Positions 23,506 to 36,044 of a stretch of DNA of 64,000 nucleotides are shown here, piece by piece. The stretch is from Berberis thunbergii (Eukaryota > Streptophyta > Magnoliopsida > Ranunculales > Berberidaceae). The notes below the pieces were generated by a model that had not been told where the DNA came from, searched no databases, and saw only the letters and a program-made list of their open reading frames with translations. Numbering within the stretch: position 1 is the first letter of the stretch; the number at the start of each line of letters is the position of its first letter. Position numbers and translations under genes: made by a program. The DNA is taken from assembly GCA_003290165.1 (NCBI GenBank), contig QNQO01000812.1, forward strand, positions 310,001 through 374,000. The letters run 5' to 3'.

Positions 23506-26500
23506 ATGCTGGATCTGAACATGGCGGATTCTTCTTCGGATTACAACGAAGACCCAATGACGATCTCGAGGAAGTTTCACTATCAGGAAGGTAGGTTTAT
23601 TGTAGGCAACATGGACGATTCAGGGACTTCGAATTCCTCTGTAGTGAATGCAGAGGCTTCTAGTAATGGCGGAGACGATAACGACTCGTGCTCGACTCAT
23701 CACAGCAAGCGAACTGCCGTGAACACCACCAACACCTTCAACTTTGACATCTTGAAGAGGGACTTCAACGCTGCGGAAGACGAAGAGGTGGAAGAGGAAG
23801 AGAACCTCAGTGGGTTGGTCACTCATCAGTTCTTCCCTGTTAACGGAGGCCATGTTAGTGAGTTCCCAACAGTCCCTTCTCTTCCTCTTCCGTCGTTTGG
23901 TTCTTCTTCCTCATCTGCTCCTCGGCCACATTGGGTGGATCTTTCATTTTCTTCTCAGCCGTCTCCGCTGCAGCAGCTCCACCTACAACCACTGCCACAG
24001 CCGCAGCCGCAGCGAGCGAAGAAGAGTCGAAGAGGACCGAGGTCGAGAAGCTCTCAGTATCGTGGGGTGACGTTTTATCGTCGAACTGGGAGATGGGAAT
24101 CTCATATATGGTTAGTGAAGGAACAATTTTTTTTAGATTAAAAAACCTTAGATTTTTTTGGTGCTAATATTTTTTTTATTTTTTATGATTGAGTTTTGAA
24201 CAGGGATTGTGGAAAACAGGTCTATTTGGGTAAGAATTGAATTTTGTTCAATTCTCTCATTTTGAGCATTTTAATAAATTTTGGTCTGGTTTAATCAGGT
24301 GGCTTCGACACTGCTCATGCTGCTGCTAGGTGAGTAAGGATCATTTTTCGCAAAAAGTTTCCATTTTTATGATGAATTAAGGTTTTGGGGTTCTTTATTG
24401 GTGGATTTTTTGAAAAAAAAAAACTGTTCTTGTTTGATGTAATTTAGTGATAATTTGATAAATTTTTGATTTGGGGTTTCTGAATTACAGGGCTTATGAT
24501 CGAGCTGCAATCAAGTTCAGGGGAGTTGATGCTGATATCAATTTCAATCTCATTGATTATGATGAGGATTTTAAACAGGTGGGATGATTTTGAGTTTGAA
24601 TCAATTTTGCATATTTTGATCTTGATCTGTTTCTGATTAGTAATCTTTGATCTGTTTTTCAGATGAGGAATCTGACCAAGGAAGAATTTGTGCACATTCT
24701 TCGTCGGCAGAGCACTGGATTCTCGAGGGGGAGCTCGAAATACCGAGGGGTTACTTTGCATAAATGTGGTCGATGGGAAGCACGGATGGGGCAGTTTCTG
24801 GGCAAGAAGTAAGGAATCTATGAATTAAAAGTTGGAATTATTGATGCTCTTGTTGTATTTTAGATGTAGAGATTGTGTTAATTACATGATTTTACAATAA
24901 TTAATCTTATCGAATCCTTAAGACTTCTGAATTAGGCTTGTTTATCTCATCAAATTTCCAATTGTAGATATACTTTAAGTGTATAATTCTCTGGCAACAT
25001 TGTTTGATTCATCAAAGTCTCGATACCGGATGCAGGTACATATATCTTGGGCTATTTGACAGTGAAATTGAAGCTGCAAGGTTCTATTGATCATCAATCT
25101 TACTATTCGATTCAGAGTTCTTTTTTTGTTGCCTAAATTAGAGTTATACTAACTAATAATACCTTTCTCTTTTTATATGTAAATCAGGGCTTACGACAAA
25201 GCAGCTATCAAATGCAATGGTAAAGAGGCAGTCACCAATTTCGAACCGAGCACATACGAGGAGGAACTAGCTGTTGAACCTGATAATGGAGGTATTAGTG
25301 ATTTATTAGATGATGTTTTATGTTGTTATTTCTAAGCTTTATCGACATGGTGTCAATTTAACTGATCAATAATGGGGTTCTTAATTTGGTAGGTACTGAT
25401 GGTAATCTTGAACTGCAATTGGGGATTTCAATGCCTTGTATTTCAGATGATTCGAAAGTGACCGAAAATGTGGGTGGTTTTCATGTTCACCCCGGCCTGT
25501 ACGAGAGGGCTGATCCAAGGCGAGCAAGGGTGATATTCAAATTTGCTTTTCATTTATATTTCTTCTATTTTTGTTTAGATACATTAATTTCTACATATCT
25601 ATCTCCCATTGATAATCTGTGGAAGTTGTGTTGTAGTTCCTATCTCTCTCTTGCTTGTATATAATTAAATTGACACAGGGTTTTCTGCGTTATTGTCGAC
25701 GCTAATAACAGTCTATGCTGTCTCTTGTGCTTTCCCAGGCTTCAGCTACAGTTAATAGTGTTCCTTCACCTGGCCTACCAATGGCATCTGAGCACTCTCC
25801 CATGTGGAGTGGTGCACATCCCAGTTTCTTTCCCAATTATGAGGTAATTTTTCAGTCAATTTTAACATCATATTGTGAATTCGTTCTAATAGGAAAAATC
25901 TTACATATTTACATCAAATTTCCTCGATGGATCCAGCTACTACATCATCATCTCATGAGGAGTCGTTCATATCCCAGTTTCTTTCCAATTGTGAAGTAAT
26001 TTTTATTCAATGTAGTCATCACATTATCATTTCTTTCCAAAGGGAAGAAAGAAAGACAACAGCTTCAATGCTTGTCTTGGCTGGCTAATTTACAAAAAAT
26101 TCAAACCACACTTGCACTAATATCTGTGGACCTGGAGCGTGAAAGAAAAGAGGTTCATATGTTTCTCTACATTTCCTTTTCTAGGTCAGTCATAAGTAGG
26201 AATTGACTTGCAACTTGTCTTCGATATTCATTTAGAGCTCAGCTTTATGTGAAGTTAGACAACTGGCTAATAAATGATCTCGTCTTTGAAAAATTCTCGG
26301 AGTAAAATTCCTTTCAATTTCACAGTCCTATTTGAATTTTATTGATCTTCTAATACGATATGTTTCTCAATTGGGTAATGGCGAGTCCATGAGATATTTG
26401 CTTGATTACTTTTTCGAAGATTATCTAGTTCATGAAGATTGAACTTACAGTTCATTCCTACTTGATGTCTTTGCAGGAAAGAGCGATAGAGAAGAGGGTC

Positions 26501-26701
26501 GAAGTCGGTTCATCAGGACCCTCGAACTGGGCATGGCAAATGATTGGACCCGGTAGCACCGCTTCCCCAATGCCACTTTTCTCTACTGCAGCATCATCAG
26601 GATTCTCATCAACCAACACTGCTACATCAGCTGCCATTCCTCCACTGCACCCACCCAATCATCACCCTCACCCCACCCCCTACTACTACTACAGGAGCTG
26701 A
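23506..26701 (+). CDS. AP2-like transcription factor, TOE1/RAP2.7 type (miR172 target)
   Basis: A nuclear APETALA2-family regulator. Relatives repress flowering and act in the age pathway. Ten coding exons have GT-AG boundaries: 23506-24110, 24204-24229, 24299-24329, 24491-24578, 24663-24808, 25036-25080, 25188-25291, 25393-25529, 25739-25843, 26477-26701. Together they encode 503 residues with no frame break. The N-terminus MLDLN is an EAR-type repression motif and matches TOE1/TOE2 rather than AP2 itself (which begins WDLN-like). A basic tract [12 protein letters not shown] (about 171-182) precedes AP2 domain 1 (about 182-245: [18 protein letters not shown], then [19 protein letters not shown]). 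AP2 domain 2 follows (about 274-340: [18 protein letters not shown], then [19 protein letters not shown]). An LxLxL motif (LELQL) lies at about 354-358. The tiny 26- and 31-nt exons fit the family's structure. The last exon carries the miR172 site. Confidence 0.95.
25968..26012 (+). repeat. Decayed duplicate of the end of exon 9 inside the TOE1-like intron
   Basis: The block CATATCCCAGTTTCTTTCC followed by AATTGTGAAGTAATTTTT repeats the end of exon 9 and its donor (25,817-25,852: CACATCCCAGTTTCTTTCCC, AATTATGAG|GTAATTTTT). In the copy the donor context has changed from GAG|GT to GAAGT. It is a local partial duplication about 150 bp downstream of the original. Confidence 0.75.
26586..26606 (+). 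promoter_or_regulatory. miR172 target site
   Basis: In the last exon, 26,586-26,606 matches the AP2-clade miR172 recognition sequence: CTGCAGCATCATCAGG followed by ATTCT. Established knowledge: miR172 represses this clade by translational block and cleavage, so this gene is probably lowered as miR172 rises with plant age. Confidence 0.93.
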
Positions 26702-26960
26702 TTCCACCCACCACTCAACATCTTCCATTTCCCAAAATGAAGTTGTGTAGGCAACAACAAAGACAATGAACCTAGGTGATTATCTTCTATAATCACTCCG
26801 TATCTACATTTCGAACTGCTTTTATGTTATAGTACTTGCTAGTATCTGCTACTTAACACGGTGTAGAGATTGTAAATTTCAGTTTGTGGTGTTTAGACTT
26901 GAAGTTCGGTTACTTTCGCACGACTCATGTTGTATATCATCATCATTATCAAAGGCTATT
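26702..26960 (+). other. 3' UTR region of the TOE1-like gene
   Basis: Follows the stop codon directly. No other gene is visible, and the exact polyadenylation site was not determined. Confidence 0.55.
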
Positions 26961-26964
26961 CTCA

Positions 26965-27080
26965 TATTTTGGTTCTCCAAGCAATGCGGTCATCTGGCAT
27001 TAATCTTTTTGAATCACAATTAATGCTAAGGGATGTGATGGATTTTTACGATTGATTGTCACGAACCTAACAACAACCCT
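26965..27080 (+). repeat. About 110-bp dispersed repeat, copy 1
   Basis: ATTTTGGTTCTCCAAGCAAT, then GCGGTCATCTGGCATTAATC, ending in TCACGAACCTAACA. The same sequence occurs inverted at 37,200-37,315 inside an intron of the Rgp1-domain gene. Class unknown. Confidence 0.75.
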
Positions 27081-28453
27081 TCTCTTAGCATTATTTGACC
27101 CGACCCAATTGCATAAAATCCGACCCAACCCAAACCAGTGGCATCCTTGGGGACCTTATAATCCTAGGCATGGCATGTTTTTTGCTGGTACTATGTAAAA
27201 ACCTGACAAAACTGAGTTTTGTATGAAAGAGAAAAAGTGGTTGAGGGAAGAAAAGAAGAGAAAGGATTGGTCAAAACTCTCAACAGCTTGAAAAGCCTGT
27301 TAGCAAGAGAGAATGGGAGTACGAATGAGTCATTATTATCTCCTTCTCTTTTATCTTCAAGTCTAAATCCCAAAACTCTTCTATGGGGCATCTGTTTCTC
27401 TGTATAACCTTTGGAAGACAACCAAGCCAGGGTTCTGTATACCTTATTTTCTAGTGATCTCAATGACCCATTGTTTTCTAGGGGTCCTGTAAAGAGAGAG
27501 AACTGTTATCAGCCAACCAATCTATTAACCTGGGATCCCTAAAGTGAATCTTGTTCTGTTTGCTTTATTTATCTTCAATTGGGTGAATTCTGCTTGGAAT
27601 TGTGGAGCCCGTATTTTGTCCAAACACTATTGATATTATTCTAGCTGGTGTGTGTGATCACCATAATCCTTTATATTTTGGTGTTAATTTTGATTTGTTT
27701 TGTGATTAATGATATTTTGATATGTATCTCTACTAGAGTATTTTCCGTGACTTTGGCACTCAAATTTAGTCTGAGCTTTTAGATGTGTGATGATTAAAGT
27801 TGGTTGAAACATAAATGTTAAAAAAATTCTCTCGAACTTAATGATCCGTTAAATTCTTATATTTAAATTTTAACGGTTTTTTTATCTTCAACTTCAAACA
27901 TCATTCTGATTTGTTATATAGATGTGATGTGTACACCGAAGATTAAATGGGCATTGCCAAGAGATAGTTGTTCTAATGCCTGACCTCTCGGTAGTAGGCT
28001 TGCGAGTAAACCAGCTGAGCTTAGCAAATGTGTGTATCCAACACCTATGACATACCGATGTCGGCAAGGAAAATTTCTTACACCTTTTAGAAAGTGTTGA
28101 GTTATAGTATTAGATACGAGTGACCCCTAACTTAAACAAGGGTATAAGACTTGAAGATCTGCTTTTTTTAAGGAAGGTTTTTAGGTCTAACTATGATGAT
28201 TATGTTAAGTTACTACTCAAGTGATTTGATAAATAAGAACATTTAGAAATGTTTTATCAATCCCTTCAAAAAAGTTGCAAGTCCACCTTTTTTTTTTTTT
28301 TTTTTTTTTGGGAAAAAAGAATCATTTTCATTTGTTTAAGTTATGCTTTAAAAGCTTTATCAAGTTGCCATGACTTGACACTGCATTGAACAAATAGATA
28401 GATTTTGGCGTAACTAGAACCAGTCAGAACATTTGGAAATGATTTTTTTTTTA
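27081..28453. other. Intergenic spacer
   Basis: No gene. Contains GACCCGACCCAA-type blocks at 27,100-27,135 and a T run of about 20 at 28,289-28,309. Open frames at 27,191-27,463 lack domains. Confidence 0.4.
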
Positions 28454-28600
28454 AGAGCCAGGCCCCTAGTGCTAGATCAGCACATCAATGAGGCTCAATA
28501 ACAGAAGAAGAAGAATACGTTAAGAGCAGATGAAGGATTGAAAGGTATTCAGCCTCCCCGGATTTGACGCGAGAGGTCTGACTCTTAAGAATTAGTTCCT
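28454..28600. repeat. Dispersed repeat starting AGAGCCAGGCCCCTAG (partner near 21,139)
   Basis: AGAGCCAGGCCCCTAGTGCT here matches AGAGCTAGGCCCCTAGCGCC at 21,139. Both continue into a GAGGCT block and, about 100 bp later, a CCxxxxTGACGC block. Unclassified. Confidence 0.45.
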
Positions 28601-28849
28601 ATTCTAATAGATTTTTCCATGTTGCTACTCATTTAGAAAATAGTTACCTAAAAAGAGTTAATAGAATATAATTCATTAATTAGACACAAGCAGAAAAGGT
28701 TTCTATTTTCAAAGAAATAATAATAACTAGGGAGCAAGAATAAAGAGCAAATGGGTGGCACCAGCTAAAAAAACCTCGACCTAAGTAAACTCACTGAAAT
28801 TACGTCCACATTATTAGAGCTTCACTCTCCGTACAAACTCAGATAGCCC

Positions 28850-29120
28850 TCGATAGGTATGGTCGAAAATGCCTAAATGTTATTAAAATCGAACCAACCG
28901 ATTAAATTAAGCATATTATATTGTTTTTACATATATATATACATATTTTGTTAATTCGATTTTGTCGGTTAAAATTTCACTTAAAAACTGAAGACCAAAC
29001 CTACTACATCGGTTTCAAACTTTTCTAAACCCAACCGAACCGAAACGATCATAAATCAAATCATTAAACCAAATTAGTTTTGTCGATTTAGTTGATTTTT
29101 TATTCAACCCTACTAGAAAT
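28850..29120. repeat. AT-rich interspersed repeat with TCGGTT motifs, copy 2
   Basis: Partner of 16,640-16,890: ATTCGATTTTGTCGGTTAAA in the middle and ATTCAACCCTA at the end. Confidence 0.6.
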
Positions 29121-31740
29121 GGTCCTAAATAAGTAGATATGATACTTGTAAGATTTTTTTTCTGTGTGTACAAATTCTAGCTACTAATCTACAATGATAT
29201 AAGGGGTCGGGCACCACGCGCTCATAATGATATACTTCAAATAAAGTGTTTTTGTTTGTGTAACACATGGATGGATGTTACTGTTGCTGGTCTCATGCAT
29301 TGTCAAATCAATCACAAAACAAAACCCTCCCAATAACTATAGCTATAAAGAGACGTGGTGGTCTCTTTCTTCCCTACGCCTATTTGGGTGTCAGCTTCCC
29401 AACTGTTTCCGTCCCTCCCTCCCTCATCTGCACAGCTTGTATCATAAACCCACCGTTAACTGTCAATCTTTATCAATGTTTCACAATCATCATTATAGAT
29501 TTTATTTATTTTATCCCTTAAACCATTACACCGGCAGGGTTTGAATTTTAGATTTATAATTTCGTTTGTCATAAAAATATAAAGATAAATTGGTACTCCA
29601 TTAGGCATTATTTTAGATCTCGTAAAAATATCTCTAGCATAGATACTATTTTGGAAATAAAATAAAATGAATAATATTATAGAGATGTTCTGAAAGCACT
29701 AATTTATGTTTGAAAGGATAATTTGCATGCGTGATTAGATCAGCTTTATTTCTTTTTCAAGTTCTCCAAACTTACGGAAAGAAGGATAGAGTGATTAAAT
29801 CACGTACAAACTATCATTTCAAGCACAAATCAATGCTCTCGAATCGAACTCAGTAAAGAGCTTTGCCGTAACAAAGTTATAATTTTAAAGACCTTTTTCA
29901 TCTTTATTTTTTTTTTCATTTAAAAAAATAACAAATCAATTCGCAATTTCAAAGGACGGATTGATGCTATAGGCAAAAAGAGCAGTCTAATCCACATCAC
30001 ACAGACATTCATGGGCCTTAGTTTCAAGGTACTGACCCCTACCTATATGGTATGAGATAAGATAGCTAGAAGGTGTACTTGATCAATCACAAACCCTAAC
30101 CTAGTTTAGTAGTTTTGCATAGCTAGCTAGCTAGCCATCTAGCCCCCACCCAGTCTCTATATTTTACACTTTAGATTCTCAATTGTCTTTCGCTTTCCAT
30201 AGTCCATGCATGCACTAACGCGGCACGCAAGCTTCTTTTTCATCACGTGGACGACTCACTTGATCAGGCCCCCACATTCCCTTCCTTCGTTGAAAACCAC
30301 AATACATTACACGTTATACACAACAGTGTCTATATTTGGACATTTCGGGTCGCTTCACATTGTTTTTTTTAGGTGTACTTAGCGTAAAAAAAATGTGAAT
30401 CCATGTAGTAAGTAGTTCTCTTCGCATGATAATTAAGTAAAAGACAAGGAAATGATATAGAGCATTTTGACGTGCATCTATCATACACTCATGAGTTCGC
30501 TCGACATACTCTCCTAGTCAGGGCCATATTCCTCACAAACTCTACACATTCTGCTCAACGTACTTGTCGAGTAATTGAGTTACATCAACTTACTACCCTT
30601 AACACATGTACATGTCCTCCATCATTCCTTTACCCCAAATTCTAGACAGTTTAGGAGAGGTTGCCTGATGAAGCCAAAATACAATTTTACTCCCCCTCTT
30701 TAAACACTTTCTTCAAGCAATAACCTAGACTGTCTACCCGGACTGTCTAGAATTACTCTTCCTTTACATGTGATTTGTCCATTTTACACTTGTGTATTAT
30801 TTATTCCCTCTACTTTTAGTTTAAAGCAATATTTGAAATATATAAGTTTTATAAGATTGAAGTTAAAAAAAAAATAGAAACAAAATCTAGAATGGCATTT
30901 TACATATTATGCCAAGATAAACACCATCTCCACATATTATGCATGCATGCTAGAGATCTTTAGAATCACTAATCACTAGCTAGCAAATTAATAATTAGGA
31001 CAATACTATTAAAGAACCCTAATTTTTCTGTAATTACATGTGGCTGACATCAAATCACACAGCACTTTCACTAATTATATGCAAGACCAAACTTTTCTTA
31101 AACCAATGAAACTCTTCTTTCGAGAGCAATGATTGTTACCAATTTATGTACTAAAAAGCTATCAATGTTGTATATGGGCCCCCTCTTCATCACTCACCTC
31201 AACCTCCACATTTGTGGCCTAAATTGTGAAACAAATGGAGGAGAGGTTTACATGTCATTGTTGTTTTGTTTTGGATGGATGGTAGGATGTCAACTTTATG
31301 TCTCCAAAACCCTAATTGATATATATATATATGGAAAAAAAAATTGGACACTTTTAGGCCATTTTCAATCGACTTTGATGACTCCATGTTATGTCTCTAG
31401 AGAGAAGGGGATTGGGAATGTTCAGAGTTTCAACCCTCTAACACAAGTAAACTAAAAGAGGAAACGCCACAAAATTGTAGGATAAAAATCCTTAAATTTT
31501 CAGGGATATAGATTAGAGACACCCTTCAATTGGAAGTGGCTCCTTTGTATGTGGTTGGTGAAGGTTTAATGAAGGAGGAGGAAGAATGGGAGGTGATCTG
31601 TTTGGACCAAAATCTTAAAGGAGTGTTTAGATGTCCTCCTTTAATGGTGTAGGGAGTACTTTTGGTGTTATTGCTGTCGGGTCATTTCATTGGCAGTCAG
31701 CAAATCTCTATTTCCAAAATGATAAGCAAATTGCATTTAA
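29121..31740. other. Long gene-free spacer
   Basis: I find no coding exon, tRNA or transposon terminus that I can support. A GCTAGCTAGCTAGC run lies at 30,121-30,136. Open frames (29,267-29,544, 31,129-31,455) have no domain and no splice context. Confidence 0.45.
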
Positions 31741-32371
31741 TAGCATCTTCAATGGTAAAAAAGGACCGTCCTCCATTTTAATCAAAGATAAATTTTGAGA
31801 TTTTTTTATTTTTTTCACCGCTTCAATCACATTTCATATTATTATTTTTTTTATTATTATTTAAATATATTTTCAATTTTTTTATATCAATTTAATTTTA
31901 ATTATATAATAAATAATTTCAATTTAGTATAATTATATTATTAAATATATATTATTATTAATTTCAACTTAAATGTATAATATTATTATTTTCAATTATA
32001 CTATTATTAATTTGAAATTAATTTAAATTTGATTAATTAAAATTTTGGGAGTTTTAAAGCTTTCACTTTTTTTTATATCATTATTTAGATAATTAATTTT
32101 TAAATTATACTATTATTTAAATTAGTATTAATAATTACTATTAATATTTTTATCATTATTTAAATTATAATTAATAATTACTTTTATTTAAATTAGTATT
32201 AATTTATTTTTAATTATACTATTATTTTTTATTTGTTTTTAATTTAAAAAATTAAATATTATGAAAATATTTATTATTATATGAGACATAGATTGGTTCA
32301 CTTCTCCCTAAATTTAGAGCGAAGTTGGATGTGAAGCTATTATAGGAATTATTTACAGGGATGATTGGAGT
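31741..32371. mobile_element. AT-rich TIR element, unit 1
   Basis: Begins TAGCATCTTCAATGG and ends in GGGATGATTGGAG, the decayed partner of that start. The body is extremely AT-rich with repeated ATTATACTATTATT motifs. Sequence blocks CTAAATTTAGRG and GAAGTTATTAT-like occur in the same order in unit 2. Confidence 0.6.
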
Positions 32372-33232
32372 AAAAGCATCTCCAATGATAAAAGTTAAAT
32401 TGGGGGATGAACCATCCCATTTTAACCAAAAGCTAAATTTAGGGATCCCTTATTTTTTCACCACTCCAACCACATCCCCTATTTTAATTATTTCATCATT
32501 ATTTTAATATATTTTCAACTTTTCTATATTAATTTAATTTCAATTATGGTATTATTAGTTTTAACTTAATATAATTACATTAATTAGTTTCAATTATATT
32601 ATTATTAATTCCAACTTAAATATATAATATTATTATTTTCAATTATACTATTATTTAGATACTTTTTAATTATACTATTATTAATTTCTACTTAATTTAA
32701 ATTTGACTAATTAAAAATTTTGGGAGTTAAAAAAATAGTATTATTAATTAAATTTTTATCATTATTTAAATATATCTTCCACGTTTTTAATCATTATTTA
32801 GATAATTACTTTTTTAATTATACTATTATTTTGAATTACTATTAATAATTTATCATTATTTAAATTAAAATTAATAAATATTTTTGTTTAAATTAGTATT
32901 AATTTGTTTTTAATTACACTATAAATACTTTTTAAATAATTATTTAAATTAGTATTATTAATTACTTTTTTTTATTATACTATTATTTATATACTTTTGT
33001 TTTTATTTATTTATTTATTTATCTATTTTTAATTAAAAAATTAAATATTAAAATTATTTTATTAATATATGAGATTTAGGGGATGGTTAACTTTTTCCTA
33101 AATTTAGGGGAAAGTTGAGGGAGAAGTTATTATGGGGTATGAGTTAGTGGGGGGTGATCGAAAGATTTTTTTTTTCAATGAAAGCTTTCAAATAGTTTTT
33201 CGCTATTTTAGGGGGATGATTAGAGATGCTCT
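32372..33232. mobile_element. AT-rich TIR element, unit 2
   Basis: Begins AGCATCTCCAATG near 32,375 and ends GATTAGAGATGCTCT at 33,231, giving inverted termini. The body shares AATTATACTATTATT, TTTTGGGAGTT and CCTAAATTTAGGGG motifs with unit 1, to which it is joined almost end to end. No transposase. A non-autonomous DNA transposon family is the likely explanation. Confidence 0.65.
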
Positions 33233-35414
33233 AACAAATGTCTAATTGAACAATAAAATAAAATAAAAATCTACTCAACTTGATTTATGTGCCTGATTAG
33301 TGTCTAGAGAGGGTGTCGACACGACCTCACTTGACAGATGCATATTTTCACCGTTTAGCACTTAAGATGCCTATCATGAACTAACCGAGCAACAAGTGTA
33401 ATGCTTAAGATGACCAACCTCACTAACCCAAGAAACTTTGTTGAACGAATCAACTAATCCAAGAATTTGGGCAATCCGAGTATATACGTCTAATAATTGA
33501 GTTGGTCACGGACAAACCTTTTCTATATTATTTCATTCGTTGCGAGTAACATTCATTTAGAAGTTTATAAAACTTCATTTTGAATACCATGGTTAATCAT
33601 TCTATACTTTTCTCAATCCATACAATTGAGTCTAACTTATGAGAATCAAATTGACTTGACTCAATAATTTTTCTAGATACCCAAGCATTTGAACTTTACC
33701 CCCTAGTGGCCTGCAAAACATAATCATCATATAGTTTCTTGACAAAGTTGGTAGCAAGGGAAAGAGAAAGAAAAAATATAATAATTAGTTGTTCAATCAA
33801 GAGTTGATTAATCTAAAATCAAATTGATTTGTCTCAATAAAGTAAACAAAAGGAATAAGGGGACGACCATCACGATAAAATAACTATAAAATAATTAATT
33901 TATCAATGTCGTTTTCATGCGAGGTCTGTGGGATACTTATTTTTAATGAAAATTTTGTTTCGGGTTTTTCTCTTTTATCATTGTGACCTACAACGTCGTC
34001 CATGTGTGTATGTCATTGTTGGGTTTATGGATTAAAACAAACGCAACCTAGAATGCCCACCCTTCCTTGTATGTCTAGGTTGAGTTTAGCAATTAAGAAT
34101 CGACATCTAAGAAGAGATCAATCAAAATTATGAGTTTTCTGGCATTTGATTTTTTTTTGGGACAAGAAAAACTTTTCTTTCGTTGAAATGTTTTCTTGCT
34201 TCAATCTCAAAATTTCCTTTCTTTATGAACTCGTTATTTAGAATTTTAATCTAGAAAACCATGTAGAGCCTTGAGGTTTTATTTATGGGGACCCCTTCTT
34301 ATTTCCCTTGGAATAAATAAATACAAAGGCACTCCCAATTACAAGAAGAGTATTCAGTCTCACACTCTCACTAGGTGAGTTTGTTTGGGTTCCTTTCCGT
34401 GTCACCAAGGTTTAAAAGCTCCTCATCTATCTATCGCCACATTCCTTCTTTTTTACTCTTTCCTTCCTCAAGGTACTCTCTTCTTTTAACAACACTTCCA
34501 TGAAAGTAACCACTCTCTATCTCTCCATGTCCCCCTTTGTTTTCTTACTCCATCTAATATAAGTTAAAGAAATGAGCTTGGTAGGTTTTGGCACACACGG
34601 TGGAACCCAATGTAAGTTGGATCTTATTGAGGGTTTACCTTTCAATGGGGCCTTCCTTTGTAAAGTGAATGGATGGGTCAAGGGTTTGGGTTGGTGGAGA
34701 GTTTACTTTAGTCGATTGAGACACCTAACCTTTGGTCTTGGACTTTGGTGGCCAGTGTTTCCCCACATTTGTTTTGTGCAATTGTCTCTTCTTAGTGGAA
34801 GGGCCTAGTAATAATGGTGTCTTATAGTGAGGGGGGGGGGCAACACCACCTAAGGAGACACCAATGGAGAGAGTTGGATACAAGATATTAATTCTGGCTA
34901 ATTGTTGTAACAAACAGTAGGAAAAAAAGGGAAGTTCTGAAAGTTTAGATGAAGGTTTGTGAGATCTTCACCCAGATCTGTATGTGTTTGGAGCACCAAA
35001 TAATCTAATGGATCTGGGAAGAGTTTTGTATGGTGCATAATTCTGGACTCGAGGGTTTAGAGTTTTGTATGGGCCTAGTAATAATTATTATGACAACAGT
35101 AGCAGTGAAAATGGAAATAAATATACAGTGTAAAGCATTCAAAAGTCACAACAGTAAAGTTTCAAGCATATAATTATGAAAATGTAAGACACGAAAGCAA
35201 GGGAAAGCTGTTACATGAATAAATGGATGAAATAAGATGTTATTAACTGAATAATGAACAGAGAAAACATGTCTCTAATAAGGTAACAAAACACAACATT
35301 TCTCTAGATTTCTTTGTTTCTTCGCCCCAACTTTACTATCAGGAACAAAAATCTCCACTAGATATTTCCCCAGAAGAAGTGGGGACTTAAACCTTTTATT
35401 TCCAATAATACTTT

Positions 35415-35469
<55 letters not shown>

Positions 35470-36044
35470 CAGTTTTTTTTTTCATGTGAACTGAATTTTC
35501 ATGGAGAGTTGGGTGGGTTGAGACTGGTTTGTGAGGTCAGATCAAGGTATAAACCTAAAAAGTAATCAACTCAAGCAAACGCTATAATTGGTATTTGGTA
35601 TTGAGCATCATCACAGTTCTTGTTTTCATGAATGTTCATATTATATAGTAGTTCAGTTAACTAGTATTATCCCATTGAATATAGGATTTTCTATGGTGGT
35701 TTTGTGAGAGTATTTGTTTCAACTAGATATCCTCCCCTCAACCATAGTCCACCACCATCGACTGTCAGTCTAAATGAAAGGATACAATTATTTGAAGTCT
35801 GACACGATTGTAAACACATGGATTTTCTTGGATATCATTCTGAAAGTTTTTTCCACAAGTACAAACGTGTTGTTGTTTTGAATAGACACTGAACCTAACA
35901 AATATACTGCCTTTTCAATTTTAAGGACTAAAAAATTCAATAGGATAAATCAAATTTTTATCAAACAGAATTGATACAAATTGTCAAGTAAAGCAAAATT
36001 GATACAAACAGCTTTGAGGTTTGGCGTCTACCAATTCCGGATGT
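33233..36044. other. Spacer downstream of the Rgp1-domain gene
   Basis: No coding exon found. The region 34,300-35,060 has a denser, CT-rich texture and could be transcribed, but I see no open frame or recognisable microRNA. The part next to 36,045 should contain the Rgp1 gene's 3' UTR. Confidence 0.4.
35420..35465. repeat. (TA)n microsatellite
   Basis: About 22 uninterrupted TA units. Confidence 0.97.

Noticed and set aside
34300..35060. Possible microRNA or non-coding transcript
   Set aside because: The texture is gene-like, but I could match no known plant microRNA and no clear precursor hairpin by eye.
35420..35465. TA repeat as a promoter TATA region
   Set aside because: A simple microsatellite with no gene start near it.
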